Assembly: GCF_010550605.1 (NCBI RefSeq)
Contig: NZ_JAAGNI010000113.1
Coordinates: forward strand, 1 to 34,963
DNA: 34,963 nt
DNA from: Streptomyces sp. SID9727
GTDB lineage: Bacteria; Actinomycetota; Actinomycetes; Streptomycetales; Streptomycetaceae
Direction: 5' to 3'
In this document: one piece after another, positions 1 to 6,585 of the stretch
How positions within the stretch are numbered: position 1 is the first letter of the stretch
Layout: each line of letters starts with the position of its first letter
Translations under genes and position numbers: made by a program
The notes under the pieces: generated by a model
What the model saw: the letters and a program-made list of their open reading frames with translations, nothing else
The model's database searches: none
Told to the model about the DNA's origin: nothing

Positions 1-336
1 AGCGCCCTTGCCCGGGCCGCGCGGGGCGTCGGCGCCCGGGTCCCGGCCCGGAAGACGCGCGCGGCGCGGTTCGGGGATTTCCGGGGGTTCCGGCGGCTCC
101 GACGCCCCCGCCCGGGCCGCCGCCGCGACCAGTTCGTCCGGGGTTCCCAGGGTGCCGATGATGCGGCGGACCTGGCCCGGGGTGTGCGCCCGCTGGGCCG
201 TGCGCCGGCGGTCGATCTCCGTCCGGAGCTCCGCCACCAGCCTCATCCGGGCGCCGGACGGCAGCTGTTGCCGCTGGGCCAGGTCGCCGACCCGGCTCAG
301 GTAGTCGTAGACGAGCTGGTCGCTCTCGATCCCCAC
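1..336 (-). CDS. Small HAAS-like helical protein, 3' end outside the window
   Basis: 112 codons are visible and the frame runs off the left edge. The start is GTG at 336, preceded by a good ribosome site (GAGGGGAAG about 6 nt upstream). The N-terminal region has the pattern of HAAS-type helical domains: a YDYLSRVGDLAQ helix, then LPSGARMRLVAELRTEIDRRR, then RRIIGTLGTPDELVAAA, in which a short LG-x-P-DEL motif ends the domain. After residue 75 it becomes a Pro/Glu/Arg-rich linker, which suggests a cytoplasmic helical head followed by a flexible or membrane part outside the window. HAAS domains often sit in sensory or membrane proteins next to PadR-type regulators. Here the partner is not visible, so the role is open. 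It is divergent from the next gene. Confidence 0.7.
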   Translation of the reverse strand, partial: MGIESDQLVYDYLSRVGDLAQRQQLPSGARMRLVAELRTEIDRRRTAQRAHTPGQVRRIIGTLGTPDELVAAAARAGASEPPEPPEIPEPRRARLPGRDPGADAPRGPGKGA

Positions 337-420
337 GCGTCGCTTCCCCTCGGTTCCCCGCCACGGCCTGCACCGACGGTAGCGCCCTCAGGGCTGTCCG
401 GAGCGGCTACCGTGGGTCGG

Positions 421-2865
421 ATGGGGACGACCACACCACCGCGGACGCTCGCCGAGGCACTGCGCGCCCGGGACGACGAGTCACTGGCCGGGCTGCTGCG
501 GGCGCGGCCCGATCTCCTCTCCCCCGTGCCGGGCGACATCACGCAGCTCGCCACGCGCGCGGGCACCCGTGCGTCCGTCGTACGCGCCCTGGAACGCCTG
601 GACCGGTTCGCGCTCCAGGCCGCCGAGGCGCTCGCGGTCGCGCCCGACCCGGCGCCGTACGAGACGCTGCTCGGGCTGCTGACCGGGGACGGGCAGGACG
701 ACGGCGAACAGCGCGACGACGTGGGCGCCGCGATCGTGGCGGCGCTGCCCGGCGCGGTCGGGACCCTGCGCGAGCAGGCGCTCGTGTGGGGCGAGGACGA
801 CCGGCTGCGGCTCGTGCGCACGGCGCGGGAGCTGCTGTCTCCGTCGCCCCAGCACCCCTCCCCCACCGGTCTCGGGCCGACCGTCGCCGAGGCCACCGCG
901 GGCATGTCCCCCGGCCGGCTCCAGGAGATCCTGGCCGCCGCCGGACTGTCCGCCACGCACGACCCGGTGTCCGCGGTGGCGGCCCTGACCGGGCTGTTCA
1001 CCGACCGGGCCCGGATGGGCGAGCTGCTGGACACCGCGCCGACGGAGGCCCTGGCGGTCCTGGACCGGCTCGTGTGGGGGCCGCCGTACGGGGAGGTGAC
1101 ACCGAATCCGGCGCCGCCCGTGACGTGGCTGCGGGACCGGGGGCTGCTCCTGCCCGTCTCGACCCGGACCGTCGTGCTGCCGCGCGAGGCGGCGCTGCAT
1201 CTGCGGGCCGGGCGCGCCCACCGGACGCCGGAGCCCCGGCCGCCGGCCGTGACCGCCGCCGCCGAACGCGATCCACAGGCTGTGGACAGCGCGGCGGCCG
1301 GGCAGGCGTTCCTGGCGGTGTCCACCGTCGAGGAGCTGCTGAAGCACTGGAACGGCGGCGGCCCGGCCGTCCTGCGCGCCGGCGGGCTGAGCGTCCGCGA
1401 ACTGCGGAAGACGGCCGCCGCCCTGGACGTCCCGGAGCCCGTCGCCGCGTTCTGGGTGGAACTCGCGTACGCGGCCGGGCTGCTGGCCTCCGACGGCGAG
1501 GCGGACGAGCGGTACGCGCCGACGCCGGCGTCCGACGAGTGGCTGGACCTGCCCGCGCAGGAGCGCTGGATCTCCCTCGCCACGGCCTGGCTCACCGCCA
1601 CCCGGACCTCCGGCCTGGTCGGCGGCCAGGACGCGAAGGGGCGGGCGCTGTCCGCCCTCGGCTCCGACCTGGACCGTTCCGCCGCGCCCGAGGTGCGCCA
1701 CCGGGTCCTGGCCCTGCTCGACGCGCTGCCGGCCGGCACCGCGCCCGACCCCGAGTCCGTGCTCGCCCGGCTCCGCTGGGAGCGTCCGCTGCGCGGGGCC
1801 GCCGCCTCCGAGGGGACCACGGATCTGCGGTCCCGGATCGCCCTGTGGACGCTGAACGAGTCGGAGCTCCTGGGCATCACCGGGCGCGGCGCGCTCGCCG
1901 CCCAGACCCGCGCCCTGCTCGCCGAGGGGCCCGCGAAGGCCGCCGCCCTGCTCGCCCCGCTGCTGCCGGAGCCCCTGGACCACGTCCTGCTCCAGGCCGA
2001 CCTGACGGCCGTCGCGCCCGGTCCGCTGGAACGCCCGCTGGCCGACATGCTCGGCACGCTGGCGGACGTCGAGTCCAAGGGCGGGGCGACGGTGTACCGC
2101 TTCACGCCCGGGTCCGTACGCCGGGCCCTCGACGCCGGACGGACCGCCGCCGACCTGCACGCCTTCCTCGCCACGCACAGCCGGACGCCGGTGCCGCAGC
2201 CGCTGAGCTACCTCATCGACGACGTGGCCCGCCGCCACGGGCACCTCCGGATCGGCGCCGCGTCCTCGTACGTGCGGTGCGACGACGAGACCGTGCTCGG
2301 CGAGATCCTGGCCGACAAGCGGTCCGCCGCGCTGCGGCTGCGCCGGATCGCGCCGACGGTGCTGGCGGCGCGGGCCGATCCGGCGTCCCTGCTCGACGGA
2401 CTGCGCGAGATGGGGTACGCCCCCGCCGCGGAGTCCGCCGACGGCGACGTCCTGATCACCCGGGCCGGCGCCCACCGCACCCCGCCACGCTCCGCGCCCG
2501 CCCCGGTCCCCGAGGGCCCGCCGGTGCCGGACACCACGCTGCTCGGCGCGGCGGTCCGGGCGATCCGGGCCGGGGACGACGCGGCGACGGTGGTCAAGGC
2601 CCGGCCGGAGGCCGGACCCGCCGCCCCGCCCGGCGCGCTGCCCCGCACCACCCCGGCGGAGACCCTGGTCACCGTCCAGGCCGCCGCGATGACCGGCTCC
2701 GCGGTCTGGATCGGCTACGTCAACGCGGACGGCGCGGCGAGCCAGCGCGTGATCGCCCCGGTCCGCGTGGAGGGCGGTTACGTCACGGCGTACGACCACA
2801 CGGCGGACGAGATCCGCACGTACCCGCTCCACCGCATCACGGGCGTGGCGGAGCTGGCGGAGTAG
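421..2865 (+). CDS. Helicase-associated protein: XPB N-terminal-like domain plus WYL-like tail, no motor
   Basis: 814 aa from ATG 421; the open frame extends further upstream, but 421 starts the conserved-looking MGTTTPPRTLAEALRARDDESL. The N-terminal two thirds is Ala/Leu-rich and helical. Residues about 523-670 (LLQADLTAVAPG to MGYAPAAE) match, segment by segment, the N-terminal domain of the XPB-type helicase at 4391-6034: YRFTPGSVRRAL against YRLTPLGLWNAR, HSRTPVPQPLSYLIDDVARRHG against HSRYPVPHALLVDIAETMDRYG, and VLGEILADK against VLEEILRSK. Residues about 745-812 look like a WYL domain (VWIGYVNADG, RVIAPVRVEGGYVTAYD, YPLHRITG). No Walker A or DExH motif is present, so it is not a helicase itself. 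Databases usually call this family 'helicase C-terminal / helicase-associated'. Inference: an accessory or DNA-sensing partner of the XPB enzyme. Confidence 0.85.
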   Translation: MGTTTPPRTLAEALRARDDESLAGLLRARPDLLSPVPGDITQLATRAGTRASVVRALERLDRFALQAAEALAVAPDPAPYETLLGLLTGDGQDDGEQRDDVGAAIVAALPGAVGTLREQALVWGEDDRLRLVRTARELLSPSPQHPSPTGLGPTVAEATAGMSPGRLQEILAAAGLSATHDPVSAVAALTGLFTDRARMGELLDTAPTEALAVLDRLVWGPPYGEVTPNPAPPVTWLRDRGLLLPVSTRTVVLPREAALHLRAGRAHRTPEPRPPAVTAAAERDPQAVDSAAAGQAFLAVSTVEELLKHWNGGGPAVLRAGGLSVRELRKTAAALDVPEPVAAFWVELAYAAGLLASDGEADERYAPTPASDEWLDLPAQERWISLATAWLTATRTSGLVGGQDAKGRALSALGSDLDRSAAPEVRHRVLALLDALPAGTAPDPESVLARLRWERPLRGAAASEGTTDLRSRIALWTLNESELLGITGRGALAAQTRALLAEGPAKAAALLAPLLPEPLDHVLLQADLTAVAPGPLERPLADMLGTLADVESKGGATVYRFTPGSVRRALDAGRTAADLHAFLATHSRTPVPQPLSYLIDDVARRHGHLRIGAASSYVRCDDETVLGEILADKRSAALRLRRIAPTVLAARADPASLLDGLREMGYAPAAESADGDVLITRAGAHRTPPRSAPAPVPEGPPVPDTTLLGAAVRAIRAGDDAATVVKARPEAGPAAPPGALPRTTPAETLVTVQAAAMTGSAVWIGYVNADGAASQRVIAPVRVEGGYVTAYDHTADEIRTYPLHRITGVAELAE

Positions 2866-2913
2866 GGCGCGCGGTACCGGCCCGTCCGGGCCGACGCCGT
2901 GGTGCGGGCACGC

Positions 2914-3789
2914 TCACCTCTGCACCTGCACCGCGCACAGCGTGCGCGAACCGCTGAAGACCGTCCAGCTGAGCGTCTTGCGGCCGGTGCGCTGCGGGCA
3001 CTGGCCGTCGCTCACCAGCGCGGTGATGACCATGAGCGCGTTCTGCCCCTTCGGAACCTTGGTCTGGTCGCACCCCCAGACGGTGAACAGCATCCCGGTG
3101 CCCTTGATGCTCCCGTCCGCCTGCTTGGTCAGGGAGGCGGGGAAGCACTGGCCCGAGGCGAACCGCCGGTCCAGGCACAGGGCGACGGAGGAACCGTCGG
3201 AGTTGACGTGTCCCCAGCTGCGCCGGCCCGCGCCCTCGGGGCAGTTGCCGGCGGCCGTGGTCACCATGGTCACCTGTGTGAAGGCGTAGCTCGCCGCGCA
3301 GTCGACGGCCTCGGGCCGGTCGTGGTTCAGCTTGCCCCAGCCGGCGTCGAACACGTTGAGGCAGGTGCCGGCCCGGACCGAGGCGAACGCCAGGTCGACG
3401 GGGTTCGGCGGGTCGGGCGTGGGGGTCGGCGTGGGGGTGGGGGACGGGCTGGGCGTCGGCGGGGAGGTCGTCCCGTCCGCATCCGGCTCCTCCTCGTCGT
3501 CCCGGCTGTCCGGCGGCGGGTCCCGGTGCGGCGGCCGGGACACGGGCTCGGACACCACGGAGGCGGGTTTGTCGTCGTCGCCCCCGCCCGGCTTCTGCCA
3601 CGGCTGCCAGAGGGCCACCAGAACGACGAGGCCCGCGAGGGCGAGGACGACCGCGGACGAGACGCTGACGAAGTAGGTGCTGCTGACGTCCCGGCCGGCC
3701 ATCGTGACCCGGGCCCGCCCGGACGCCCGGGCGTCCATCCGGATGCCGCCGTCGTCGGCGTCGTCCGAGTCCCCTCCCGCGTAACTCAA
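2914..3789 (-). CDS. Single-pass membrane protein with AGRDV tag and Cys-rich extracellular domain
   Basis: 291 aa. The start is TTG at 3789, 4 nt after the TGA of the upstream gene, with GGGTGA just ahead, which suggests translational coupling. Order of parts: acidic N-terminus; ASGRARVTMAGRDV at residues 22-35; one transmembrane helix at about 38-61 (VSVSSAVVLALAGLVVLVALW); a Pro/Ser/Thr linker with a TPTPTP run at about 105-128; then a C-terminal domain with about six cysteines (TCLNVF, VDCAAS, NCPEG, ALCLD, QCFP, GCDQ, QCPQ, TLCAV) probably outside the cell. The N-terminal tag is the same as that ending the neighbouring gene. Function is not recognised. It converges with the upstream plus-strand gene; a short CGGCCC/GGGCCG hairpin lies at 2878-2893. 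Confidence 0.75.
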   Translation of the reverse strand: MSYAGGDSDDADDGGIRMDARASGRARVTMAGRDVSSTYFVSVSSAVVLALAGLVVLVALWQPWQKPGGGDDDKPASVVSEPVSRPPHRDPPPDSRDDEEEPDADGTTSPPTPSPSPTPTPTPTPDPPNPVDLAFASVRAGTCLNVFDAGWGKLNHDRPEAVDCAASYAFTQVTMVTTAAGNCPEGAGRRSWGHVNSDGSSVALCLDRRFASGQCFPASLTKQADGSIKGTGMLFTVWGCDQTKVPKGQNALMVITALVSDGQCPQRTGRKTLSWTVFSGSRTLCAVQVQR

Positions 3790-3855
3790 GCGATCACCCG
3801 TTCGTGATGTTGACGTCCCGCCCGGCCATCGTGACGCGGGAGCGGCCGGACGCCT
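3685..3855. repeat. Pair of 44-bp direct repeats (3685-3728, 3812-3855) encoding the AGRDV tag
   Basis: The two stretches agree at 38 of 44 positions without gaps. They encode the shared tag ASGR(A/S)RVTMAGRDV in two adjacent minus-strand genes, once near the N-terminus of the membrane protein and once at the C-terminus of its upstream neighbour. Either a local duplication or strong selection on the peptide would explain the DNA identity. Confidence 0.85.
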
Positions 3856-4213
3856 GCACCTTCATGGTGACCGTCCGCGGGGCCGCGTCCTCGGCCCCGG
3901 CCGGCCGCAGTTCGTCCATCACGCGCCGGAGTTCGGGCACCAGCTCCGGATGGGCGGCCAGCAGCTGCTGCAGCCGCGCCGCCCACTCGGTGACGAGGCC
4001 CTGCTCCAGCACCTCGTTGCCGGTGCTCCGTGCCGTGAGCGCGGCCGCGCGGGCGTCCGTCAGATCGGCCGCCACCCGGTCCGCCCGGTCGGGCTGCACC
4101 CGGCTCCAGAGATCGGCCAGCGCCTGCCGGGCGCGCTCCCACCCGGCCGTCGCCAGGCCGTCCACCAGCGTCGACGCCGCCTGGCCCGCCAGGGCCGCCA
4201 GTTCGATCTCCAT
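3794..4213 (-). CDS. Small helical protein ending in the AGRDV tag
   Basis: 139 aa from ATG 4213, with AGGGAG about 8 nt upstream. The N-terminus MEIELAALAGQAASTLVDGLA is a hydrophobic/amphipathic helix followed by further helices (ARQALADLWSRVQ, LQQLLAAHPELVPELRRVMDEL). The C-terminus is TVTMKVQ followed by ASGRSRVTMAGRDV (residues 121-134) and NITNG. Short Streptomyces proteins with an N-terminal 'AALA...LV' helix and a terminal AGRD-type beta segment occur beside conflict or signalling proteins; that link is from general knowledge, not shown here. It forms an operon with the membrane protein downstream and is divergent from the XPB helicase gene. Confidence 0.75.
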   Translation of the reverse strand: MEIELAALAGQAASTLVDGLATAGWERARQALADLWSRVQPDRADRVAADLTDARAAALTARSTGNEVLEQGLVTEWAARLQQLLAAHPELVPELRRVMDELRPAGAEDAAPRTVTMKVQASGRSRVTMAGRDVNITNG

Positions 4214-4390
4214 AGCCCGCTCCCTGCGTTCACTCGCCATCGGGAGAACGTGTATATCGCCCAGGACGCGGGGGCGCTGGGGATTTGAGGAGTTCCTGAG
4301 CCTGTACACGCGTGGGGTCCGGGCCCACGACACACCGCCCCCGCATGCGGCACACTGGAGGTTTCCCCCGAGCCGAAAGGGCCCACGCGC

Positions 4391-6034
4391 GTGAGCGGAC
4401 CCCTCATCGTCCAGAGCGACAAAACGCTCCTCCTCGAAGTCGACCACGAGCAGGCCGACGCCTGCCGTCGGGCCATCGCGCCGTTCGCCGAACTGGAGCG
4501 GGCGCCCGAGCACATCCACACGTACCGGTTGACCCCGCTCGGGCTGTGGAACGCCCGCGCGGCCGGGCACGACGCCGAGCAGGTCGTGGACGCGCTCGTG
4601 ACGCACTCCCGCTACCCCGTACCGCACGCGCTGCTCGTCGACATCGCCGAGACGATGGACCGCTACGGACGCCTCACCCTGTCCAAGCACCCCGTGCACG
4701 GGCTCGTCCTGACGACGACGGACCGGCCCGTGCTGGAGGAGATCCTCCGGTCGAAGAAGGTCCAGCCCCTGGTCGGGGCCAGGATCGACCCGGACACCGT
4801 CGCCGTGCACCCCTCCGAGCGCGGCCAGGTCAAGCAGACGCTGCTCAAGCTCGGCTGGCCCGCCGAGGACCTCGCGGGGTACGTGGACGGCGAGGCGCAT
4901 CCGATCGAGCTGGACGAGGACGGCTGGGCGCTCCGCCCGTACCAGCAGCAGGCCGTCGACGGGTTCTGGCACGGCGGTTCCGGCGTCGTCGTACTGCCCT
5001 GCGGCGCGGGCAAGACCCTCGTCGGGGCGGGCGCGATGGCGCAGGCCAAGGCGACCACCCTGATCCTGGTGACGAACACCGTCTCCGCCCGCCAGTGGAA
5101 GCACGAGCTGGTGAAGCGGACCTCGCTGACCGAGGACGAGATCGGCGAGTACAGCGGGACGCGCAAGGAGATCCGGCCGGTCACGATCGCCACCTACCAG
5201 GTGCTGACCACCCGCCGGAAGGGCGTCTACCCGCACCTGGAGCTGTTCGACTCCCGCGACTGGGGCCTCGTGGTCTACGACGAGGTGCACCTGCTCCCCG
5301 CCCCCGTCTTCAAGTTCACCGCCGACCTCCAGGCCCGCCGCCGCCTCGGCCTGACCGCGACCCTGGTCCGCGAGGACGGCCGCGAGTCGGACGTCTTCTC
5401 GCTCATCGGCCCCAAGCGGTTCGACGCGCCGTGGAAGGAGATCGAGGCGCAGGGCTACATCGCCCCGGCGGACTGCGTCGAGGTCCGGGTCAACCTCACG
5501 GACTCGGAGCGCCTCGCGTACGCGACCGCCGAGGCCGAGGAGAAGTACCGGTTCTGCGCGACGACCGCGACGAAGCGGAAGGTCACCGAGGCGCTGGTGC
5601 GCAAGCACAAGGGCGAGCAGACACTCGTCATCGGGCAGTACATCGACCAGCTGGACGAGCTGGGCGAGCACCTGGACGCCCCGGTGATCAAGGGCGAGAC
5701 CAGCAACGCGCAGCGCGAGAAGCTGTTCGAGGCGTTCCGGCAGGGCGAGCTGAACGTGTTGGTGGTGTCGAAGGTGGCGAACTTCTCCATCGACCTGCCG
5801 GAGGCGACGGTCGCCATCCAGGTGTCGGGGACGTTCGGTTCGCGCCAGGAGGAGGCGCAGCGCCTGGGCCGGGTGCTGCGGCCGAAGGCCGACGGGCATG
5901 AGGCGCGGTTCTACTCGGTCGTCGCACGCGACACGATCGACCAGGACTTCGCGGCGCACCGCCAGCGGTTCCTGGCCGAGCAGGGCTACGCGTACCGCAT
6001 CGTGGACGCGGACGAGCTGCTGTCGGAGAGCTGA
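4391..6034 (+). CDS. XPB/Ssl2-type DNA repair helicase
   Basis: 547 aa. GTG start at 4391 with GAAAGGG about 10 nt upstream. Residues 1-165 form the XPB N-terminal damage-recognition-like domain, also present in the protein at 421-2865. The SF2 motor follows: QxxAV motif (ALRPYQQQAVDGF) near 185, Walker A LPCGAGKT ending at K208-T209, Walker B DEVH at 297-300, TAT motif (LGLTATLVRED) near 320, and motif VI QRLGRVLRPK at 490-499. All motor motifs are intact. XPB enzymes are ATP-dependent 3'-5' DNA helicases; bacterial members are taken to act in DNA repair or transcription-linked unwinding, with no TFIIH partners. The gene ends in a shared bidirectional hairpin (6042-6074). Confidence 0.95.
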   Translation: MSGPLIVQSDKTLLLEVDHEQADACRRAIAPFAELERAPEHIHTYRLTPLGLWNARAAGHDAEQVVDALVTHSRYPVPHALLVDIAETMDRYGRLTLSKHPVHGLVLTTTDRPVLEEILRSKKVQPLVGARIDPDTVAVHPSERGQVKQTLLKLGWPAEDLAGYVDGEAHPIELDEDGWALRPYQQQAVDGFWHGGSGVVVLPCGAGKTLVGAGAMAQAKATTLILVTNTVSARQWKHELVKRTSLTEDEIGEYSGTRKEIRPVTIATYQVLTTRRKGVYPHLELFDSRDWGLVVYDEVHLLPAPVFKFTADLQARRRLGLTATLVREDGRESDVFSLIGPKRFDAPWKEIEAQGYIAPADCVEVRVNLTDSERLAYATAEAEEKYRFCATTATKRKVTEALVRKHKGEQTLVIGQYIDQLDELGEHLDAPVIKGETSNAQREKLFEAFRQGELNVLVVSKVANFSIDLPEATVAIQVSGTFGSRQEEAQRLGRVLRPKADGHEARFYSVVARDTIDQDFAAHRQRFLAEQGYAYRIVDADELLSES

Positions 6035-6041
6035 GGCGGGC

Positions 6042-6074
6042 GCGGGGGTGCGGTCAGCGTCGCCGCACCCCCGC
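6042..6074. terminator. Bidirectional hairpin terminator
   Basis: Perfect 12-bp stem: GCGGGGGTGCGG (6042-6053) pairs with CCGCACCCCCGC (6063-6074) across a 9-nt loop. It lies between the convergent XPB helicase and the 56-aa gene, and its right arm is inside the 3' end of the latter. Confidence 0.8.
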
Positions 6075-6224
6075 CTCCTCCGCGTACTCGCCGAGGACGA
6101 CGACCCCGAAGGCGGCCTGCGCGAAGACCTTCACGGCACGCAGGGCGCCGGAGGCGCGGTTGTGGGGGTGACCGGGGGCCGCGGTGGCGCCGGTCCTGCT
6201 CGGGTCAAGGGTGACGGTGCTCAT
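6054..6224 (-). CDS. Conserved small protein, 56 aa
   Basis: Start ATG 6224, upstream signal weak (CGGAG about 13 nt away). The sequence is MSTVTLDPSRTGATAAPG..., then an amphipathic helix ASGALRAVKVFAQAAFGVVVLGEY and a basic end EEAGVRRR. I recall similar 55-60-aa proteins ending VVLGEYAEEAGVRRR in many Streptomyces genomes, but know no function. It is divergent from the HelD-type gene, separated by about 360 bp, and convergent with the XPB gene. The helix VFAQAAFGVVVLGEY could lie on a membrane. Confidence 0.65.
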   Translation of the reverse strand: MSTVTLDPSRTGATAAPGHPHNRASGALRAVKVFAQAAFGVVVLGEYAEEAGVRRR

Positions 6225-6585
6225 GTGTCCATGGTGCTCCGGACGGGTGCGCCGGGGCGTCGCCCCGCAGACGGAAGCCCGACGCCGCCCGCGTACACCT
6301 CCGGTCGCACGGCGTCCCCTACGGGAGGGACGACCACGCCCCCGTAAAACCATTCGCGCCCACCCTCCGCCCGCCGGTACACTCCCCGGTCTGCCCGCCT
6401 CCCGCACCGTGGTACCGGCGGCCCCGGAGGGGGCCCTACCGGCAGCCGGGGGAGCGCCGCCGACCGGACGGAAACCGGCCGACAACCGTACGCACGATCG
6501 ATCCCCGAGCGGACCGCACACGCCCCGCAAGCGCCGGAGGCGAGCCGCGGTCCGCCGTCCTGCGTTGAATGCCGGAGGCAACACC
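6225..6585. other. Intergenic region (361 bp) between divergent genes
   Basis: No convincing gene. The open frame running in from the left toward the HelD gene has poor codon use and lacks a ribosome site. A TACACT hexamer at 6378-6383 could be a -10 for the downstream gene, but no good -35 lies 16-18 bp upstream. I looked for a rifamycin-associated palindrome, as found upstream of some HelR genes, and could not identify one with confidence. Confidence 0.5.

Noticed and set aside
481..2832. Long antisense open frame (783 codons) opposite the WYL-tailed protein
   Set aside because: It is a GC-bias shadow: its translation is Arg/Gly/Pro-rich without family features, while the plus strand has good motifs.
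4214..5959. Minus-strand open frame running through the XPB gene into the small tagged gene
   Set aside because: Only the part from ATG 4213 has coding character and a ribosome site; the rest mirrors the helicase gene.
6184..6585. N-terminal extension of the HelD gene
   Set aside because: Poor codon use and no ribosome site; GTG 6586 has a perfect GGAGG.
6500..6585. Rifamycin-associated element upstream of the HelD-type gene
   Set aside because: CCCCGCAAGCG is present, but no 19-bp palindrome could be formed with confidence.
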